A DNA stretch of 46,532 nt from an uncultured Ectothiorhodospiraceae bacterium (lineage in GTDB: Bacteria > Pseudomonadota > Gammaproteobacteria > Nitrococcales > Nitrococcaceae): assembly GCA_913056315.1 (NCBI GenBank), contig CAJXMZ010000004.1:1-46532 (forward strand), given 5' to 3'. The position numbers and the translations under genes were made by a program. The notes under the pieces are model-generated. The model ran no database searches and was not told the origin of the DNA. It was given only the letters and a program-made list of their open reading frames with translations. Shown here piece by piece: positions 23,825 through 33,948 of this stretch (position 1 is its first letter; each line of letters begins with the position of its first letter).

Positions 23825-26286
23825 GTTGTTTGCGCGGCTTTTTCAAGTTGGTTGACCATGCGCGCGACCCGATCGTGCCAAGATTGGGTTGTTAAGCGAT
23901 TGCGTAGTCGCTCGGCCCATAGCGGGAAGGCCAGCGGTGTGAATCGCTCGGTGGCATAGATGGACAGATGTGTTGTTGCCATCTGCTCAAGGGCTCCACG
24001 CAAACGCTGTACCTCAAGTGCTTGTTCCAACACCTCGCGGCGGGCTTGGGAGAGGAGTTGATTGTCCGGATCGTAGCGCACGATGGTATCGAAAATTAGA
24101 CCGCTCGAGGCCTGTAGCTGACGCGCACTTTTGCCGCGTCCGGGATAGCCTTGAAAGACTAATCCCGCGATACGCGCAATATCGCGAAATTGTCGCCGGG
24201 CAAGCTCGCTGGCGTTCATGGCAGCGAGTAAATCGCTGACTAAGTTCTCGGTGCTCAGCGCGGCGCGCAGGGTGTCTTGCGTGATCGCGGGTAATTCATC
24301 GGTGAGTAGCTCAAAACCATAGTCATTAACCGATAAGCTAAACGTGGCGGGGTGGAGTTGGCCCAATCGCCAAGCTAATAATGTTGCCAGCCCTTCGTGT
24401 GCGAGCCGGCCGGCGAACGGAAAAATAAACAAATGCTCGCCTTCTTTTGAGCGAGTTTGCTCGATGAGTAGATGTCCCGGTGTTGGCAGCGCCGACCAGC
24501 GCTGCTGGACAGCCAGTAGCGGTTTAAGCGCCTGCAGCTCAGGGCTTTCAAATTGACCCGCCTGCGCTTTGGCCAGCAGCGCGAGGACATTATCGGCCAA
24601 TGCGGTGGACAATGGCAGCCGCCCGCCTTGCCAGCGGGGAATCACCGAGCGGCGTTGATTCGAGTGGCGAACATAGGCGGTTAAATCTTTGACGCGAACC
24701 AGTGCCAGCCGTTTGCCTGCAAATAAAAAGACATCACCGGGTTTTAAACGGGCAATGAAACTCTCTTCGATACTGCCAATCACCCCGCCGCGCTGATAGC
24801 GAACGTGCATTGCGGTATCGCTATTAATGGTGCCAATGCTCATGCGGTGACGTTGGGCATGCGCACGGGTGGCGATGCGGTAGCGCTGATCAATGCCTTT
24901 CACCACGCGTTGAAACTCTGGGTAGGCCGCTAACACCGCGCCGCCTTGAGTAATAAAGGCAATAACCCATTCCCATTGGCTTTGCGTTAAGTCGGCATAG
25001 GCATGCGTTTGCCGGACTTCGTGCAAGCAATCCTCGGCATGAAAGCCAGGTCCGGTGGCTAGGGTAACGAGGTGCTGTGCGAGCACATCTAGGCTATTAC
25101 GCAACGGCACCCGCGCCTCGAGCTCACCTTTGTTCCACGCCTGGCGCGCTGCGGCCATTTCTAATAGCTCAAAGGCATGGGTGGGTACACACAAAATACG
25201 GCTCTCGCGGCCGGGTTGGTGACCACTGCGGCCGGCGCGCTGCGCTAGCCGCGCAACGCCCTTGGGGCTGCCAATTTGCACCACCCGATCAACTGGGGCG
25301 AAATCAACGCCCAAATCAAGGCTTGAGGTGGCCACAACACAGCGAAATTGACCTTGGCTGAGTCCGGCTTCGATGCGCTCACGCAATTCGTGATCGATTG
25401 AGCCATGGTGGAGGGCGAGCCCCTCAAGCCAATCACTGCGTGCATGCAGGATCGACTCAAACCAGCGCTCAGCTTGAGAGCGAGTATTGGTAAATAATAG
25501 GCAGCTGCCGGGGGCACTCAGATACTCAATCACGCCATCGAGCATTTCAGTGCCTAAATGACCAGCCCAAGGAAAGCGCGTGCCGGGCTGAGGCAATAGC
25601 GACTCAATGTGCAATGCCCGGCCTGCAGGCCCCTCGATTAATTGACCCTGGTTGGTATTGCCAAGCAGGCAGTCCATGGCTTGGTTTAAGTTGCCAAGCG
25701 TAGCCGATAGCCCCCAGGTGCGCAGTTCGGGTATTAGCCCGCGTAGATGCGCTAAACACAGCTCTAGCTGCACGCCGCGCTTGGTGCCGATGAGCTCATG
25801 CCACTCATCGACAACCACCGTTTTGAGTTGACTAAAAAACTGTGCGCTATCGGCATAGGAGAGCAATACCGACAGGCTCTCTGGCGTTGTGACAAGGGCT
25901 TGCGGCGGGTTGCGGCGCTGTCGTGTGCGCGTGGTGCTGGGCGTGTCACCGGTGCGCTTTTCAACCTGCCAGTTGAGCCCAACGCCGGTGAGCGCGGCTT
26001 GCAGGTTGGCCACGGTATCGCCGGCGAGTGCGCGCAGCGGGGTGATCCATAGTACTTGCACGCCCGCGGTGGTATGCGCTGAGTCAGATAGGGTTTGAGC
26101 GCTTAGCGCTTCATTGAGCGGCCCGCCCCAAGCAGCCAGCGATTTGCCTGAACCGGTGGCTGAGTGAATTAAGCCACTATGTCCTTGCGCGTAAGCTGAC
26201 CAAGCCGCGCGTTGAAACCGCGCCGCCTCCCAGCCCTGGGCCTCAAACCACGCCAATAGAGCCGGATGAATCGACTCAGCGGTCAT
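23821..26286 (-). CDS. Ligase-associated DNA damage response DEXH-box helicase (Lhr-like)
   Basis: An 821-residue superfamily 2 helicase of the short Lhr type. Walker A is SATGSGKSLA (about residues 42-51), motif II is DEWH in VVDEWHELIGTKRG, and the C-terminal RecA motif contains RAGRSGHQPG. A Lhr-type winged-helix/DEAD-associated domain follows to the end. It acts with the adjacent ATP-dependent ligase, exonuclease and PdeM in an uncharacterised DNA repair route. Start and stop overlap its neighbours by 4 nt (ATGA). Confidence 0.93.
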   Translation of the reverse strand: MTAESIHPALLAWFEAQGWEAARFQRAAWSAYAQGHSGLIHSATGSGKSLAAWGGPLNEALSAQTLSDSAHTTAGVQVLWITPLRALAGDTVANLQAALTGVGLNWQVEKRTGDTPSTTRTRQRRNPPQALVTTPESLSVLLSYADSAQFFSQLKTVVVDEWHELIGTKRGVQLELCLAHLRGLIPELRTWGLSATLGNLNQAMDCLLGNTNQGQLIEGPAGRALHIESLLPQPGTRFPWAGHLGTEMLDGVIEYLSAPGSCLLFTNTRSQAERWFESILHARSDWLEGLALHHGSIDHELRERIEAGLSQGQFRCVVATSSLDLGVDFAPVDRVVQIGSPKGVARLAQRAGRSGHQPGRESRILCVPTHAFELLEMAAARQAWNKGELEARVPLRNSLDVLAQHLVTLATGPGFHAEDCLHEVRQTHAYADLTQSQWEWVIAFITQGGAVLAAYPEFQRVVKGIDQRYRIATRAHAQRHRMSIGTINSDTAMHVRYQRGGVIGSIEESFIARLKPGDVFLFAGKRLALVRVKDLTAYVRHSNQRRSVIPRWQGGRLPLSTALADNVLALLAKAQAGQFESPELQALKPLLAVQQRWSALPTPGHLLIEQTRSKEGEHLFIFPFAGRLAHEGLATLLAWRLGQLHPATFSLSVNDYGFELLTDELPAITQDTLRAALSTENLVSDLLAAMNASELARRQFRDIARIAGLVFQGYPGRGKSARQLQASSGLIFDTIVRYDPDNQLLSQARREVLEQALEVQRLRGALEQMATTHLSIYATERFTPLAFPLWAERLRNRLTTQSWHDRVARMVNQLEKAAQTT

Positions 26287-27875
26287 GACAGTAGCGCCTG
26301 CGCTTGGGCCAGGGTGTCGGCATCGTTCGGGCCTAAGTCTTCGCGCCAGCGCGCAATACGTGGAAAGCGCAAAGCTAAACCTGATTTATGCCGACGCGAC
26401 GGGGTGATCCCCTCAAACGCAAGCTCAAAGACTTGAACCGGTTCAACCGCACGCACCGGGCCAAAGCGCTCTTGGGTGTGCCGACGGATCCAGCGATCGA
26501 GTCGTCGAATTTCGGCATCGGTCAACCCAGAGTAAGCCTTAGCGATAGGCACCAACGTCTCACCGTCACGAATGGCAAAGCTATAGTCGGTGTATAAGTT
26601 GGCACGTCGGCCGTGACCGGGTTGTGCGTAAACTAAGATGGCATCGAGCGTCAGCGGGCTAATCTTCCACTTCCACCACGGCCCACGAGGCCTGCCCGTT
26701 CCATAGTGACTGGCTTTGGCCTTGAGCATAAAACCCTCAACCCCGCGTGAGCGTGATTCGGCGTGCTGTTTGGCTAACTCTGACCAGCTATCAGCGAAGA
26801 CCTGGGGCGAGATCATAATGGGGGTATTGAGGGTGTCCAATAGCTGGTTTAAGCGCGTTCGGCGTTGAGTGAGTGGCTGGGTGCGAATGTCGATCGCGTC
26901 TTGCTCGAGCAAGTCATAGGTGAGCAATCGGGTCGGCACCTCACTGAGTAGTTTGGCGTCGATACGCTTGCGTCCCAAGCGTCGCTGCAACTGCGCAAAG
27001 GGCAGGACACCTTCGTCCCAAGCTAAAATTTCGCCGTCGATAATCGTATTGATGGGTAATGCGTGGGCGGCCTCAATAATCTCAGGAAATTGTTGATTAA
27101 TGAGCGCCTCACCGCGACTCCACAAATAAATGGCATCGGCCCGGCGCACCAGTTGGGCGCGAATCCCGTCCCACTTCCATTCAATCTGCCAGTCTTCGAT
27201 CGGTCCTAGCGTCTGATGTGTCGGTGTCTCAAGTGGATGGGCCAAAAAAAACGGAAACGGGCGTGATGCATCTTCTTGGCCTGAGCGCTCGGCAAATAAA
27301 CCCTGATAAAAGTCTGCATCGGGGTTCCAATGGCCCATCAAGCGATGAGCAATTACCGGTTGAGGCTGATGACTGGCTTTGGCCAGCGCACGCTCGACCA
27401 GCGTTTGCGATACGCCAATGCGCAGCGCCCCGGTGAGCAGCTTGGTATACAGAAATCGCTCCTCGCTGCTTAGCGTTTGCCAAGCCTGCATGACGCGTTC
27501 GCGGCGTTGGTCATCCTCGAGTAAGCGCAGCGGAAGGATGTTGGCTTCGACCCACTCGGCCAACCCGATTGCGGCGGTTGGATTGGCCTGAGTGGGTTGC
27601 TCGGTGAGAACGAGAGCGATGGTTTCGGCTAAATCGCCCACGTGCTCGTGGGTTTGCTCAATCAGCCACAACGGCAGACCGCTAGCTTGCGCAAGCCATT
27701 GTCGTAGCTGCACCGGGCCAATGAGGCGCTTGAGACGTCTGCCGCTTAAAAAGTAAACCGCCCACGCGCCATCGGCTGCGGATGCGCTCGCAAAGTAATC
27801 GGCCATTGCGGTGACTTTGGCTTTGGTGCCGCGTTGCTCATCTAAGCGCTGAAAGAGTTTGGCAAACGCCTGCAT
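26283..27875 (-). CDS. ATP-dependent DNA ligase (ligase-associated repair cassette)
   Basis: A 530-residue ATP-dependent ligase with N-terminal DNA-binding, adenylation and OB domains. The adenylated lysine is Lys234 in EWKWDGIRAQL, and IDGEILAWD is the following nucleotidyltransferase motif; EGFMLKAKASHYGTGRPRG is motif IV/V with its lysines. This family is distinct from LigD and from the NAD-dependent LigA used in replication. It lies between the exonuclease and helicase genes with overlapping ends, the standard order exonuclease-ligase-helicase-PdeM. Confidence 0.94.
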   Translation of the reverse strand: MQAFAKLFQRLDEQRGTKAKVTAMADYFASASAADGAWAVYFLSGRRLKRLIGPVQLRQWLAQASGLPLWLIEQTHEHVGDLAETIALVLTEQPTQANPTAAIGLAEWVEANILPLRLLEDDQRRERVMQAWQTLSSEERFLYTKLLTGALRIGVSQTLVERALAKASHQPQPVIAHRLMGHWNPDADFYQGLFAERSGQEDASRPFPFFLAHPLETPTHQTLGPIEDWQIEWKWDGIRAQLVRRADAIYLWSRGEALINQQFPEIIEAAHALPINTIIDGEILAWDEGVLPFAQLQRRLGRKRIDAKLLSEVPTRLLTYDLLEQDAIDIRTQPLTQRRTRLNQLLDTLNTPIMISPQVFADSWSELAKQHAESRSRGVEGFMLKAKASHYGTGRPRGPWWKWKISPLTLDAILVYAQPGHGRRANLYTDYSFAIRDGETLVPIAKAYSGLTDAEIRRLDRWIRRHTQERFGPVRAVEPVQVFELAFEGITPSRRHKSGLALRFPRIARWREDLGPNDADTLAQAQALLS

Positions 27876-28888
27876 TAGCCATCCTCGCTATGGTCATCGC
27901 CATCGCCATACAGGGTCGCCAGCGGCCGGGCGCTTAGCCCTTGTTCGTTGAGATAGCGCACCAATTCGTCGGCGCGGCCATGGGTGGTGAGCACTTGGCT
28001 CGCGCCGCTGTCGTGAATGCTCTGCAGTAAGCCGGGCCAGTCCACATGATCTGACACCACAAAGCCACGGTCATGCCCACGACGGCGACGGTTGCCTCGA
28101 ATTTGCATCCAACCTGAGGCAAATCCAGTGGCCGGTTTGCGAAAACGCCGCATCCAAGTTGAACCGGCAGCGCTGGGTGGGGCAATGATTAAGCTGCGGC
28201 TAAAGTCTTCATTGCTGGGTGCTTCGCTCACGCGCTGTGCCGGTGGTAAATGAATGCCGGCATCGCGATAGAGCTGGGTTAGCGGGGCGACTGCGCCGTG
28301 CAGATAAATTGGCCCTGGACGATCTTTGCCAAGCGCAGCCATCAGGCGTTGTGCTTTACCTAGGGCATAACAAAATAGCACCGTGGTACGACCTGCCTCG
28401 GCGTTGGTTTGCCACCACTGGTTAATCGCGCGGGCAACCGTGGCCACCGGCGGCCATCGATACACGGGCAGGGCGAAGGTCGCTTCGGTAATGAACGTGT
28501 CACATCGCACGGGTTCAAAGGGCGCGCAGGTTAGATCGGTATCGCGCTTATAGTCGCCGGAAGCTACCCAGACCTCGCCTTGGTGTTCGACCCGAATTTG
28601 CGCTGATCCCAGAACATGGCCGGCCGGATGCAAACTCACCGTGACCGGGCCAAACGCCTGTGGTTCACCGTAGGCGAGGGCGCTGATGCGCGCGCGTTTG
28701 CCCAATCGGTGGCGGAGTAAACCAATGCCCGGTTGTGCGGCCCAATAGTGATGACTGCCGCTGCGCGCATGGTCGGCATGGGCATGGGTAATAACCGCCC
28801 GTGAGACGGCTCGCCAGGGGTCGATATAAAAATCGCCGGCAGCGCAGTAGAGGCCCTGAGCGGTTGGCTGGATGAGCGGTACGGTCAT
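27875..28888 (-). CDS. Ligase-associated DNA damage response exonuclease (metallo-beta-lactamase fold)
   Basis: A 337-residue beta-CASP/SNM1-like nuclease. The zinc motif THAHADHA gives His35, His37, Asp39 and His40; PAGHVLGSAQI and SGDY follow as further metal-site segments, and the C-terminal HVDW and THGRADELVRYL are typical of this exonuclease family. ATG at 28888 starts MTVPLIQPTAQGLYC; upstream in-frame sequence overlaps the divergent SDR gene and is rejected. It is the first gene of the four-gene repair operon. Only 34 bp separate it from the divergent SDR gene, so both promoters must be compact or lie inside the opposite gene. Confidence 0.92.
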   Translation of the reverse strand: MTVPLIQPTAQGLYCAAGDFYIDPWRAVSRAVITHAHADHARSGSHHYWAAQPGIGLLRHRLGKRARISALAYGEPQAFGPVTVSLHPAGHVLGSAQIRVEHQGEVWVASGDYKRDTDLTCAPFEPVRCDTFITEATFALPVYRWPPVATVARAINQWWQTNAEAGRTTVLFCYALGKAQRLMAALGKDRPGPIYLHGAVAPLTQLYRDAGIHLPPAQRVSEAPSNEDFSRSLIIAPPSAAGSTWMRRFRKPATGFASGWMQIRGNRRRRGHDRGFVVSDHVDWPGLLQSIHDSGASQVLTTHGRADELVRYLNEQGLSARPLATLYGDGDDHSEDG

Positions 28889-28922
28889 ACGGGTTATTGT
28901 AGCGCGGGATACAGGAGACTGA

Positions 28923-29693
28923 ATGATGAATACCCTTGATGAAAACGCCGTGGCCATGATTATTGGCGCTAGTGGCGGGATCGGTTTGGCGCTCACGCAG
29001 CGTCTTTTAGATCACTCCCGTACCGGGTGTGTGTGGGCGGCGTGTCGTCGCCCCGATAATGCCGCGCTGGCGGCGTTAGCCCAACGCCATGGCGATCGTT
29101 TACGTCTTATTGCCATGGATGTGGGGGATAGTGACAGTATTGCCGAGGCCTTTGCGGTTGTTGAATCAAAAACACCGCAGTTGCACTTGCTGATTAATGC
29201 CTTTGGTTTTTTGCACGACGCCGATGCGCAGATTTGGCCAGAAAAGCGTATCGAGGATATTAGCGCCGAGGGCTTAGAGGCCAACTTTCGGATTAATGCC
29301 ATGGCGCCGGCACTTATTGCGCGTCAGGCCTTCCCTTTGCTGAATCATCGCCAGCGTGCGGTGTTTGCGAGTTTGTCCGCGCGCGTTGGCAGCATTAGTG
29401 ATAACCGCTTGGGTGGTTGGTATGCCTACCGCGCGAGCAAAGCGGCACAAAATATGCTCACCCGCAGCCTTGCTGTCGAGGCAGGACGCCGGGCAAAGCG
29501 CTTAATCTGCCTAGCGCTGCATCCAGGGACAACCGACTCAGCATTGTCGGCGCCGTTTCAATCGCGGGTACCCCAGGGCAAATTATTTACCCCAGATTTT
29601 GCCGCTAGCCAGTTGTTAGCCCGCATCGATAACGCCGGCATCGAGGACTCAGGCCAATTTTACGCATGGGATGGCGAGCCCATTCCTTGGTAG
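28923..29693 (+). CDS. SDR-family oxidoreductase (C-factor-like)
   Basis: A 256-residue short-chain dehydrogenase. The cofactor loop is IIGASGGIG near residue 14, and the active site is YAYRASKAA with an upstream Ser in SLSARVGSIS. This type, related to C-factor/CsgA SDRs, acts on unknown carbonyl substrates. AGGAG precedes a double ATG (28923/28926). It is divergent from the repair cassette by 34 bp and converges with the M20 peptidase gene. The substrate cannot be inferred. Confidence 0.88.
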   Translation: MMNTLDENAVAMIIGASGGIGLALTQRLLDHSRTGCVWAACRRPDNAALAALAQRHGDRLRLIAMDVGDSDSIAEAFAVVESKTPQLHLLINAFGFLHDADAQIWPEKRIEDISAEGLEANFRINAMAPALIARQAFPLLNHRQRAVFASLSARVGSISDNRLGGWYAYRASKAAQNMLTRSLAVEAGRRAKRLICLALHPGTTDSALSAPFQSRVPQGKLFTPDFAASQLLARIDNAGIEDSGQFYAWDGEPIPW

Positions 29694-29702
29694 TGAAAAG
29701 CA

Positions 29703-31124
29703 TTAGTCAGTGCGTGATTGCGCGGCTAATGCGTCAGCGACGACACCGGTGAGTCGACGGGCCATGGGAAGGTGCAAAAACTCGTTCGGCCCATGCGCGT
29801 TTGAGCCCGGGCCGAGCACACCGGTCACCAAGAATCGCGCCTTGGGGAAACGCTCACCGAGCAAGTTCATGAGCGGAATACTGCCGCCTTCGCCCATAAA
29901 GACCGCGTCTTTGCCAAACCATGCATGGGCACTTTGCTCCAAACAATCGCCAAGCCAACCGCTAAACGCTGGCGCATTCCAGCCATCGGCCGCACCGCCG
30001 GGCTCAAACTGCACATCAGCGCCTTGCGGTGGGTTAGCCTCGAGGGCATCACGCATAGCCCGGGTAGCTGCCTGGCCATCCACTGTGGGGGGCAGCCGCA
30101 GGGATAAGCGCAACGTTGTCTCGGGGCGCAGTACATTCCCCGATTGCTGTGTTGCCGGCAGTCCGTCAGCGCCAATCACTTCGAGCGCGGGACGCCAAGT
30201 GCGATCGAGAATTTGCTCGCTAGTGGCTTGGGGGTGAGGCTGTGTTTGCCCCGCCCAGGGAAACTTATCGCCAATAGCCGACCCAATCACATCGGCGGCC
30301 CGTTGGGCTTGTTGCGCTCGCTCATCGGGTATGGTCGCTTGCAGCCCGGGTAGGGTGATCGCGCCGGTGGCTGCGCTCTCAATGCGCTCGAGGAGGTGTC
30401 GGGCAATACGAAAGCTCGATGGCACGACCCCGCCGGCATCGCCTGAGTGCACCCCTTGCTCGAGCACGCGGACGCGCAAATTACCTGCAGCCATTCCGCG
30501 CAAAGAGGTCGTGACCCAAAGTTGTTCGTAATTCGCGCAACCAGAGTCGAGACAAACCACCAGATTTGGCTTGCCCAGGCGCGGCGCTAGATGGTCAAGA
30601 TAGGCCGGCAAATCTGGGCTACCGCTTTCTTCGGCGCATTCAATGAGTAGCATGCAGCGCGGATGAGCAACGCCTTGGTCATGCAGTAAACGCACCGCTT
30701 GTAGCGAGGCAAATAGCGCATAACCATCATCAGCCGCCCCGCGGCCATATAGGCGGTCATTATCGATTACCGGCGTCCAAGGGCCTTTGTCATCGTCCCA
30801 GCCGGTGGCTTCAGGCTGTTTGTCGAGATGACCGTAGAGCAGGGTTTCGCCGGCGCCGGTGGCGGGCACATCCACCCAGAGTAACGGCGTGCGTCCGGGC
30901 AGTTGGACCACTTCAATCGTCGAGCCCGACGGCGCAACGTCCTCACACCAAGCTTTGGCTAAGGCAACTGCCTCATCAAGGTGGCCGTTGGTAGCCCAAT
31001 TGGCATCAAAGGCCGGTGATTTGGCGGGAATACGGATAAAGGCCTGTAGCGCGGGCAATATGCTGTCTTGCCAAGCGGCGTCAACCTGATCGCGGGCTTG
31101 TTCGATATTCAAACTAGCAGGCAT
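29703..31124 (-). CDS. M20-family metallopeptidase (dipeptidase/carnosinase-like)
   Basis: A 473-residue zinc peptidase of the M20 family. The first ligand His is in LLYGHLDKQPEATGW, the bridging Asp in RGAADDGYALF, the catalytic Glu pair in ECAEESGSPDLPAY, and a further ligand is in GPGSNAHGPNEFLH near the C-terminus. A lid/dimerisation domain lies at about 220-370. The size and GWDDDKGPW context match cytosolic M20 dipeptidases. AGGAG lies 6 nt before the ATG. It is 52 bp downstream of the SLC13 permease gene on the same strand, so the two may be co-expressed. Confidence 0.92.
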   Translation of the reverse strand: MPASLNIEQARDQVDAAWQDSILPALQAFIRIPAKSPAFDANWATNGHLDEAVALAKAWCEDVAPSGSTIEVVQLPGRTPLLWVDVPATGAGETLLYGHLDKQPEATGWDDDKGPWTPVIDNDRLYGRGAADDGYALFASLQAVRLLHDQGVAHPRCMLLIECAEESGSPDLPAYLDHLAPRLGKPNLVVCLDSGCANYEQLWVTTSLRGMAAGNLRVRVLEQGVHSGDAGGVVPSSFRIARHLLERIESAATGAITLPGLQATIPDERAQQAQRAADVIGSAIGDKFPWAGQTQPHPQATSEQILDRTWRPALEVIGADGLPATQQSGNVLRPETTLRLSLRLPPTVDGQAATRAMRDALEANPPQGADVQFEPGGAADGWNAPAFSGWLGDCLEQSAHAWFGKDAVFMGEGGSIPLMNLLGERFPKARFLVTGVLGPGSNAHGPNEFLHLPMARRLTGVVADALAAQSRTD

Positions 31125-31176
31125 GGGTGGCTCCTATGGATGCCATGAATTCAAAATGGGCGTAGGCCAGTAGGCG

Positions 31177-32967
31177 CTAAAGCGGCCAGACCCTTGGAAT
31201 AATCAGTAACGCGACCCCCATCACGATAATATTTAAAGGCAGGCCAAAGCGAACATAATCACTAAAGCGATAGCCACCGGGGCCATACACCATTAAATTG
31301 GTTTGATAGCCAATGGGCGTGGCGAATGCCGCCGAAGCGGCAATCATAATGGCGATCACAAAGGGGGTTGCCGAGACCCCCAGTGATTCAGCTGCCGCCA
31401 TGGCGACTGGAAATATTAATACCGCGGCGGCGTTATTGGTGATGAGTTCGGTGGCCAGCGACGTCAGCAGGTAAATGGCAATTAATGTCAGCAAAGGCTG
31501 CCCGGCGGTCAGGGTCATCACTTGCGTGCCAATGGCCGCGGCAGCACCGCTATTGTTCATGGCTTGGCCAACGCCAATGGCCGCGCCAATTACCAACAGC
31601 ACATTCCAATCGACATTCGCGAGGGCCTCGCGCAAATCCATACAGCGGGTTGCAATGAGCGCAATGGCCGCGAGGAGGGCAGCGTTGAGCATGCTCACCC
31701 ACGGTGTGCTCGCCAGTATCACCATCATGGCCAGTATGGGTAGGGCGATCCAGGCTTTGTCGTGCTGCGGTGGGGCAGAGTCCTCAACGCCGCTGACCAA
31801 ATAAAAGTCACGCGCATCGCGCTGGCGTTCAATAAAGCTGGGATGGGTTTCTAATAAAAGCGTATCGCCGGGACGCAAAACAATATCGCCGAGTTTGCCA
31901 GTGAGCGCCCGGCCGCCCCGGGCAACCGCAATAACCGCGGCTTGGTAGCGCTCACGAAAGCGCCCAGCGCGAATGCTGCGGCCAACGAGGGGGCAAGCTT
32001 CGGCGACCACCGCCTCGACTAAACACCGCTCATGGCGGGGTTCGTCAAGATCTTCGATGGCATCGGTGGCGGGTTTAAGCCCGCGCATTTTGTGCAAATC
32101 AACCACCGACTCGAGTACGCCAGCAAAAACCAATCGATCGCCGCCTTTGAGTATTTCATCTGGCCCAACGGCGGGAATAAGCTGCGCGTTTCGCTCAATT
32201 TCAACCAAAAACAAACCGGGTAAATGCCGCAGCCCCGCTGCTTCAATGCTGCGATCAACGAGCGCGCCGTCAGCGACCACCTCAACTTCAACGGTATAGC
32301 GGCGTGGGTCGAGTCGCTCGGCCAGCGCATCACTGCGATCGGGTAGAAGCCAGGCCGACGCGCCGAGCAAATAGGCCAGCCCGATGAGGGTGGCCGGCAC
32401 GCCAACCCACGCCAAATCGAACAGCGCCAGGCTGCTGCCGCCGGGGCGCTGGGCGAGTAAATCGTTAACGATTAAATTGGTGCTGGTGCCAATGAGCGTG
32501 CAGGTGCCGCCAAGGATTGCCGCATAGCTTAGGGGTAAATACAGCCGCGAGGCCGGTAGTTGCAGGCGTCGCGCCAAGTCGTCAACAACAGGCAAAAATA
32601 GCGCCACAATCGGGGTGTTATTTAAAAAAGCGCTCAGTCCAGCCACCGGGGTGAGCATGCGCCATTGCGCTGAGCGCAAGCCATTGGCTTTGCCCAACAG
32701 TGGATTGGCAATTAACGAGACCGCGCCGGTGCGCGTTAGCCCGGCGGCGACCACAAACAACAGCCCAACGGTAATCATGCCGGTGCTGCCAAATCCTTGC
32801 ACAGCTTGCGTTGGATCGAGTAACTGATCACTGCCCGTGAGTGCGGCAGCACTCATCAAAATGGCAAGCGCGGCAAACAATACCCCCACGGGTGAGGCGA
32901 TTCCGCTCGCCAAGCCACCTAACACCATGAGAACCACAGTGATTGTTAACCAGCCTTCCCAGGCCAT
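31177..32967 (-). CDS. SLC13-family permease with TrkA-C regulatory domains
   Basis: A 596-residue DASS/SLC13 transporter with two TrkA-C (RCK-C) domains inserted at about 215-295 and 310-390. The two inverted SNT-like sodium sites appear as FLNNTPIVA (114-122) with IGTSTNL (159-165), and [12 protein letters not shown] with [11 protein letters not shown] in the second half. Such proteins import sulfate or di/tricarboxylates with sodium; the TrkA-C containing subgroup is often annotated as a sulfate/anion permease. AAGGAG precedes the ATG. The substrate is uncertain. Confidence 0.9.
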   Translation of the reverse strand: MAWEGWLTITVVLMVLGGLASGIASPVGVLFAALAILMSAAALTGSDQLLDPTQAVQGFGSTGMITVGLLFVVAAGLTRTGAVSLIANPLLGKANGLRSAQWRMLTPVAGLSAFLNNTPIVALFLPVVDDLARRLQLPASRLYLPLSYAAILGGTCTLIGTSTNLIVNDLLAQRPGGSSLALFDLAWVGVPATLIGLAYLLGASAWLLPDRSDALAERLDPRRYTVEVEVVADGALVDRSIEAAGLRHLPGLFLVEIERNAQLIPAVGPDEILKGGDRLVFAGVLESVVDLHKMRGLKPATDAIEDLDEPRHERCLVEAVVAEACPLVGRSIRAGRFRERYQAAVIAVARGGRALTGKLGDIVLRPGDTLLLETHPSFIERQRDARDFYLVSGVEDSAPPQHDKAWIALPILAMMVILASTPWVSMLNAALLAAIALIATRCMDLREALANVDWNVLLVIGAAIGVGQAMNNSGAAAAIGTQVMTLTAGQPLLTLIAIYLLTSLATELITNNAAAVLIFPVAMAAAESLGVSATPFVIAIMIAASAAFATPIGYQTNLMVYGPGGYRFSDYVRFGLPLNIIVMGVALLIIPRVWPL

Positions 32968-32987
32968 ACGGGCTCCTTGCTGTACGC

Positions 32988-33434
32988 TTACTGGTTAAAG
33001 CGCTCGGCGAGCTGCTCGAGTTTTTCGCGGCGTTTTTGCTCTGCAGCGGCCTCGGCATGAACACGCCGGCGCTCAGCGGCACGACTTTTTTGCTCGTTGC
33101 GTTGGGTTTTTGCCTGTTCAATCGCCGCCTCAGTCACCGGCTCGACGATTTTGCCATCGAGATCGATGCGTTCGGTGCCAGCGATAATTGACTCAAGGTA
33201 GGCCGGAGAGCGCGTGTAGCGCGCCAGTGCTTGGCGAATTAACCAGCTAGGGGTGGGTTCGTCGGCGTTATCGGCATCAAGCGATGCGCGAATGGCCTTT
33301 TCAATGCCAATCGCAAGCGGCCGAATCTTGGCACGCTCGGTGCTAAAGCAATCGGGATAACGCGCAATGAGCACTTGAATGAAGGCGCTGGTGCGCTGGG
33401 CTCTGCGATGTTTTTGATTCGGCGTATTCGACAT
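32988..33434 (-). CDS. ProQ/FinO-domain RNA chaperone
   Basis: A 148-residue ProQ/FinO-family protein. The FinO-type fold spans about 15-85 (FIQVLIARYPDCFS, then KIRPLAIGIEKAI and the ALARYTRSPAYLESI helix), followed by a basic, charged C-terminal coiled region (about 105-148, rich in Glu/Arg/Lys). It binds sRNA and mRNA 3' ends. ATG at 33434 (MSNTPNQKHRRAQ) is preferred over the in-frame 33500 start, which lies in the divergent gene's leader. It is divergent from an unknown gene and close to the SLC13 gene. Confidence 0.9.
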   Translation of the reverse strand: MSNTPNQKHRRAQRTSAFIQVLIARYPDCFSTERAKIRPLAIGIEKAIRASLDADNADEPTPSWLIRQALARYTRSPAYLESIIAGTERIDLDGKIVEPVTEAAIEQAKTQRNEQKSRAAERRRVHAEAAAEQKRREKLEQLAERFNQ

Positions 33435-33528
33435 AGTTTGAGCATACCGCAACGCGCCATGGCTCAACAGACTCTCGTAAGCCTTGTATGATGTTGACAA
33501 GCGTTACTTGCACCCGGAGGGTGATGGC

Positions 33529-33948
33529 ATGAGCACTGAAAGCTTTATTCCCAAAGACAAGCTATTAAAGATTCTCCAAGACAGCCCCTTCGAGCATCTC
33601 ACCAGTAGTGTCCATGTCATGGACAACGAAAAAGGCAATGGCCACGAGTTGGCTGGTGTGTCGTTGTACTCCAACGCTAAGGGCTGGACCGCGCAAGTCA
33701 ATTGGCGCGCTGTGATTGATGCGGACGAAATCACCTTGCGCGTGGGTGATGGTGATAGTGGTGAGCGGGCCTATGAGCTGCGTGATCAGCATCGCTCGCG
33801 GCTGGGTGTTGAAGACGAGGGCGGTAGTGTAGTCAGTGCTGATGAGGTCTCGGCGCTGGTTGCGCAGTCGCCGTTGGCTAAAAGTTGGGAAGAAGACGTC
33901 GTTGGGGTGCTCAAGCAGACACGTGAGCGCCAGGCAACCTTGCATTAA
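33529..33948 (+). CDS. Conserved-looking hypothetical protein, function unknown
   Basis: A 139-residue protein I do not recognise. It is acidic, soluble and without signal peptide, membrane segment or cysteine. It begins MSTESFIPKDKLLKILQDSP and has a central beta-like region (about 27-85, ending RVGDGDSGERAYELR) and a C-terminal helix (about 103-135). ATG at 33529 has GGAGG at 33516-33520. Its stop overlaps the start of the UDG-superfamily gene by one base (TAATG), so the two are translated together and may act together. It is divergent from proQ. Confidence 0.75.
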   Translation: MSTESFIPKDKLLKILQDSPFEHLTSSVHVMDNEKGNGHELAGVSLYSNAKGWTAQVNWRAVIDADEITLRVGDGDSGERAYELRDQHRSRLGVEDEGGSVVSADEVSALVAQSPLAKSWEEDVVGVLKQTRERQATLH

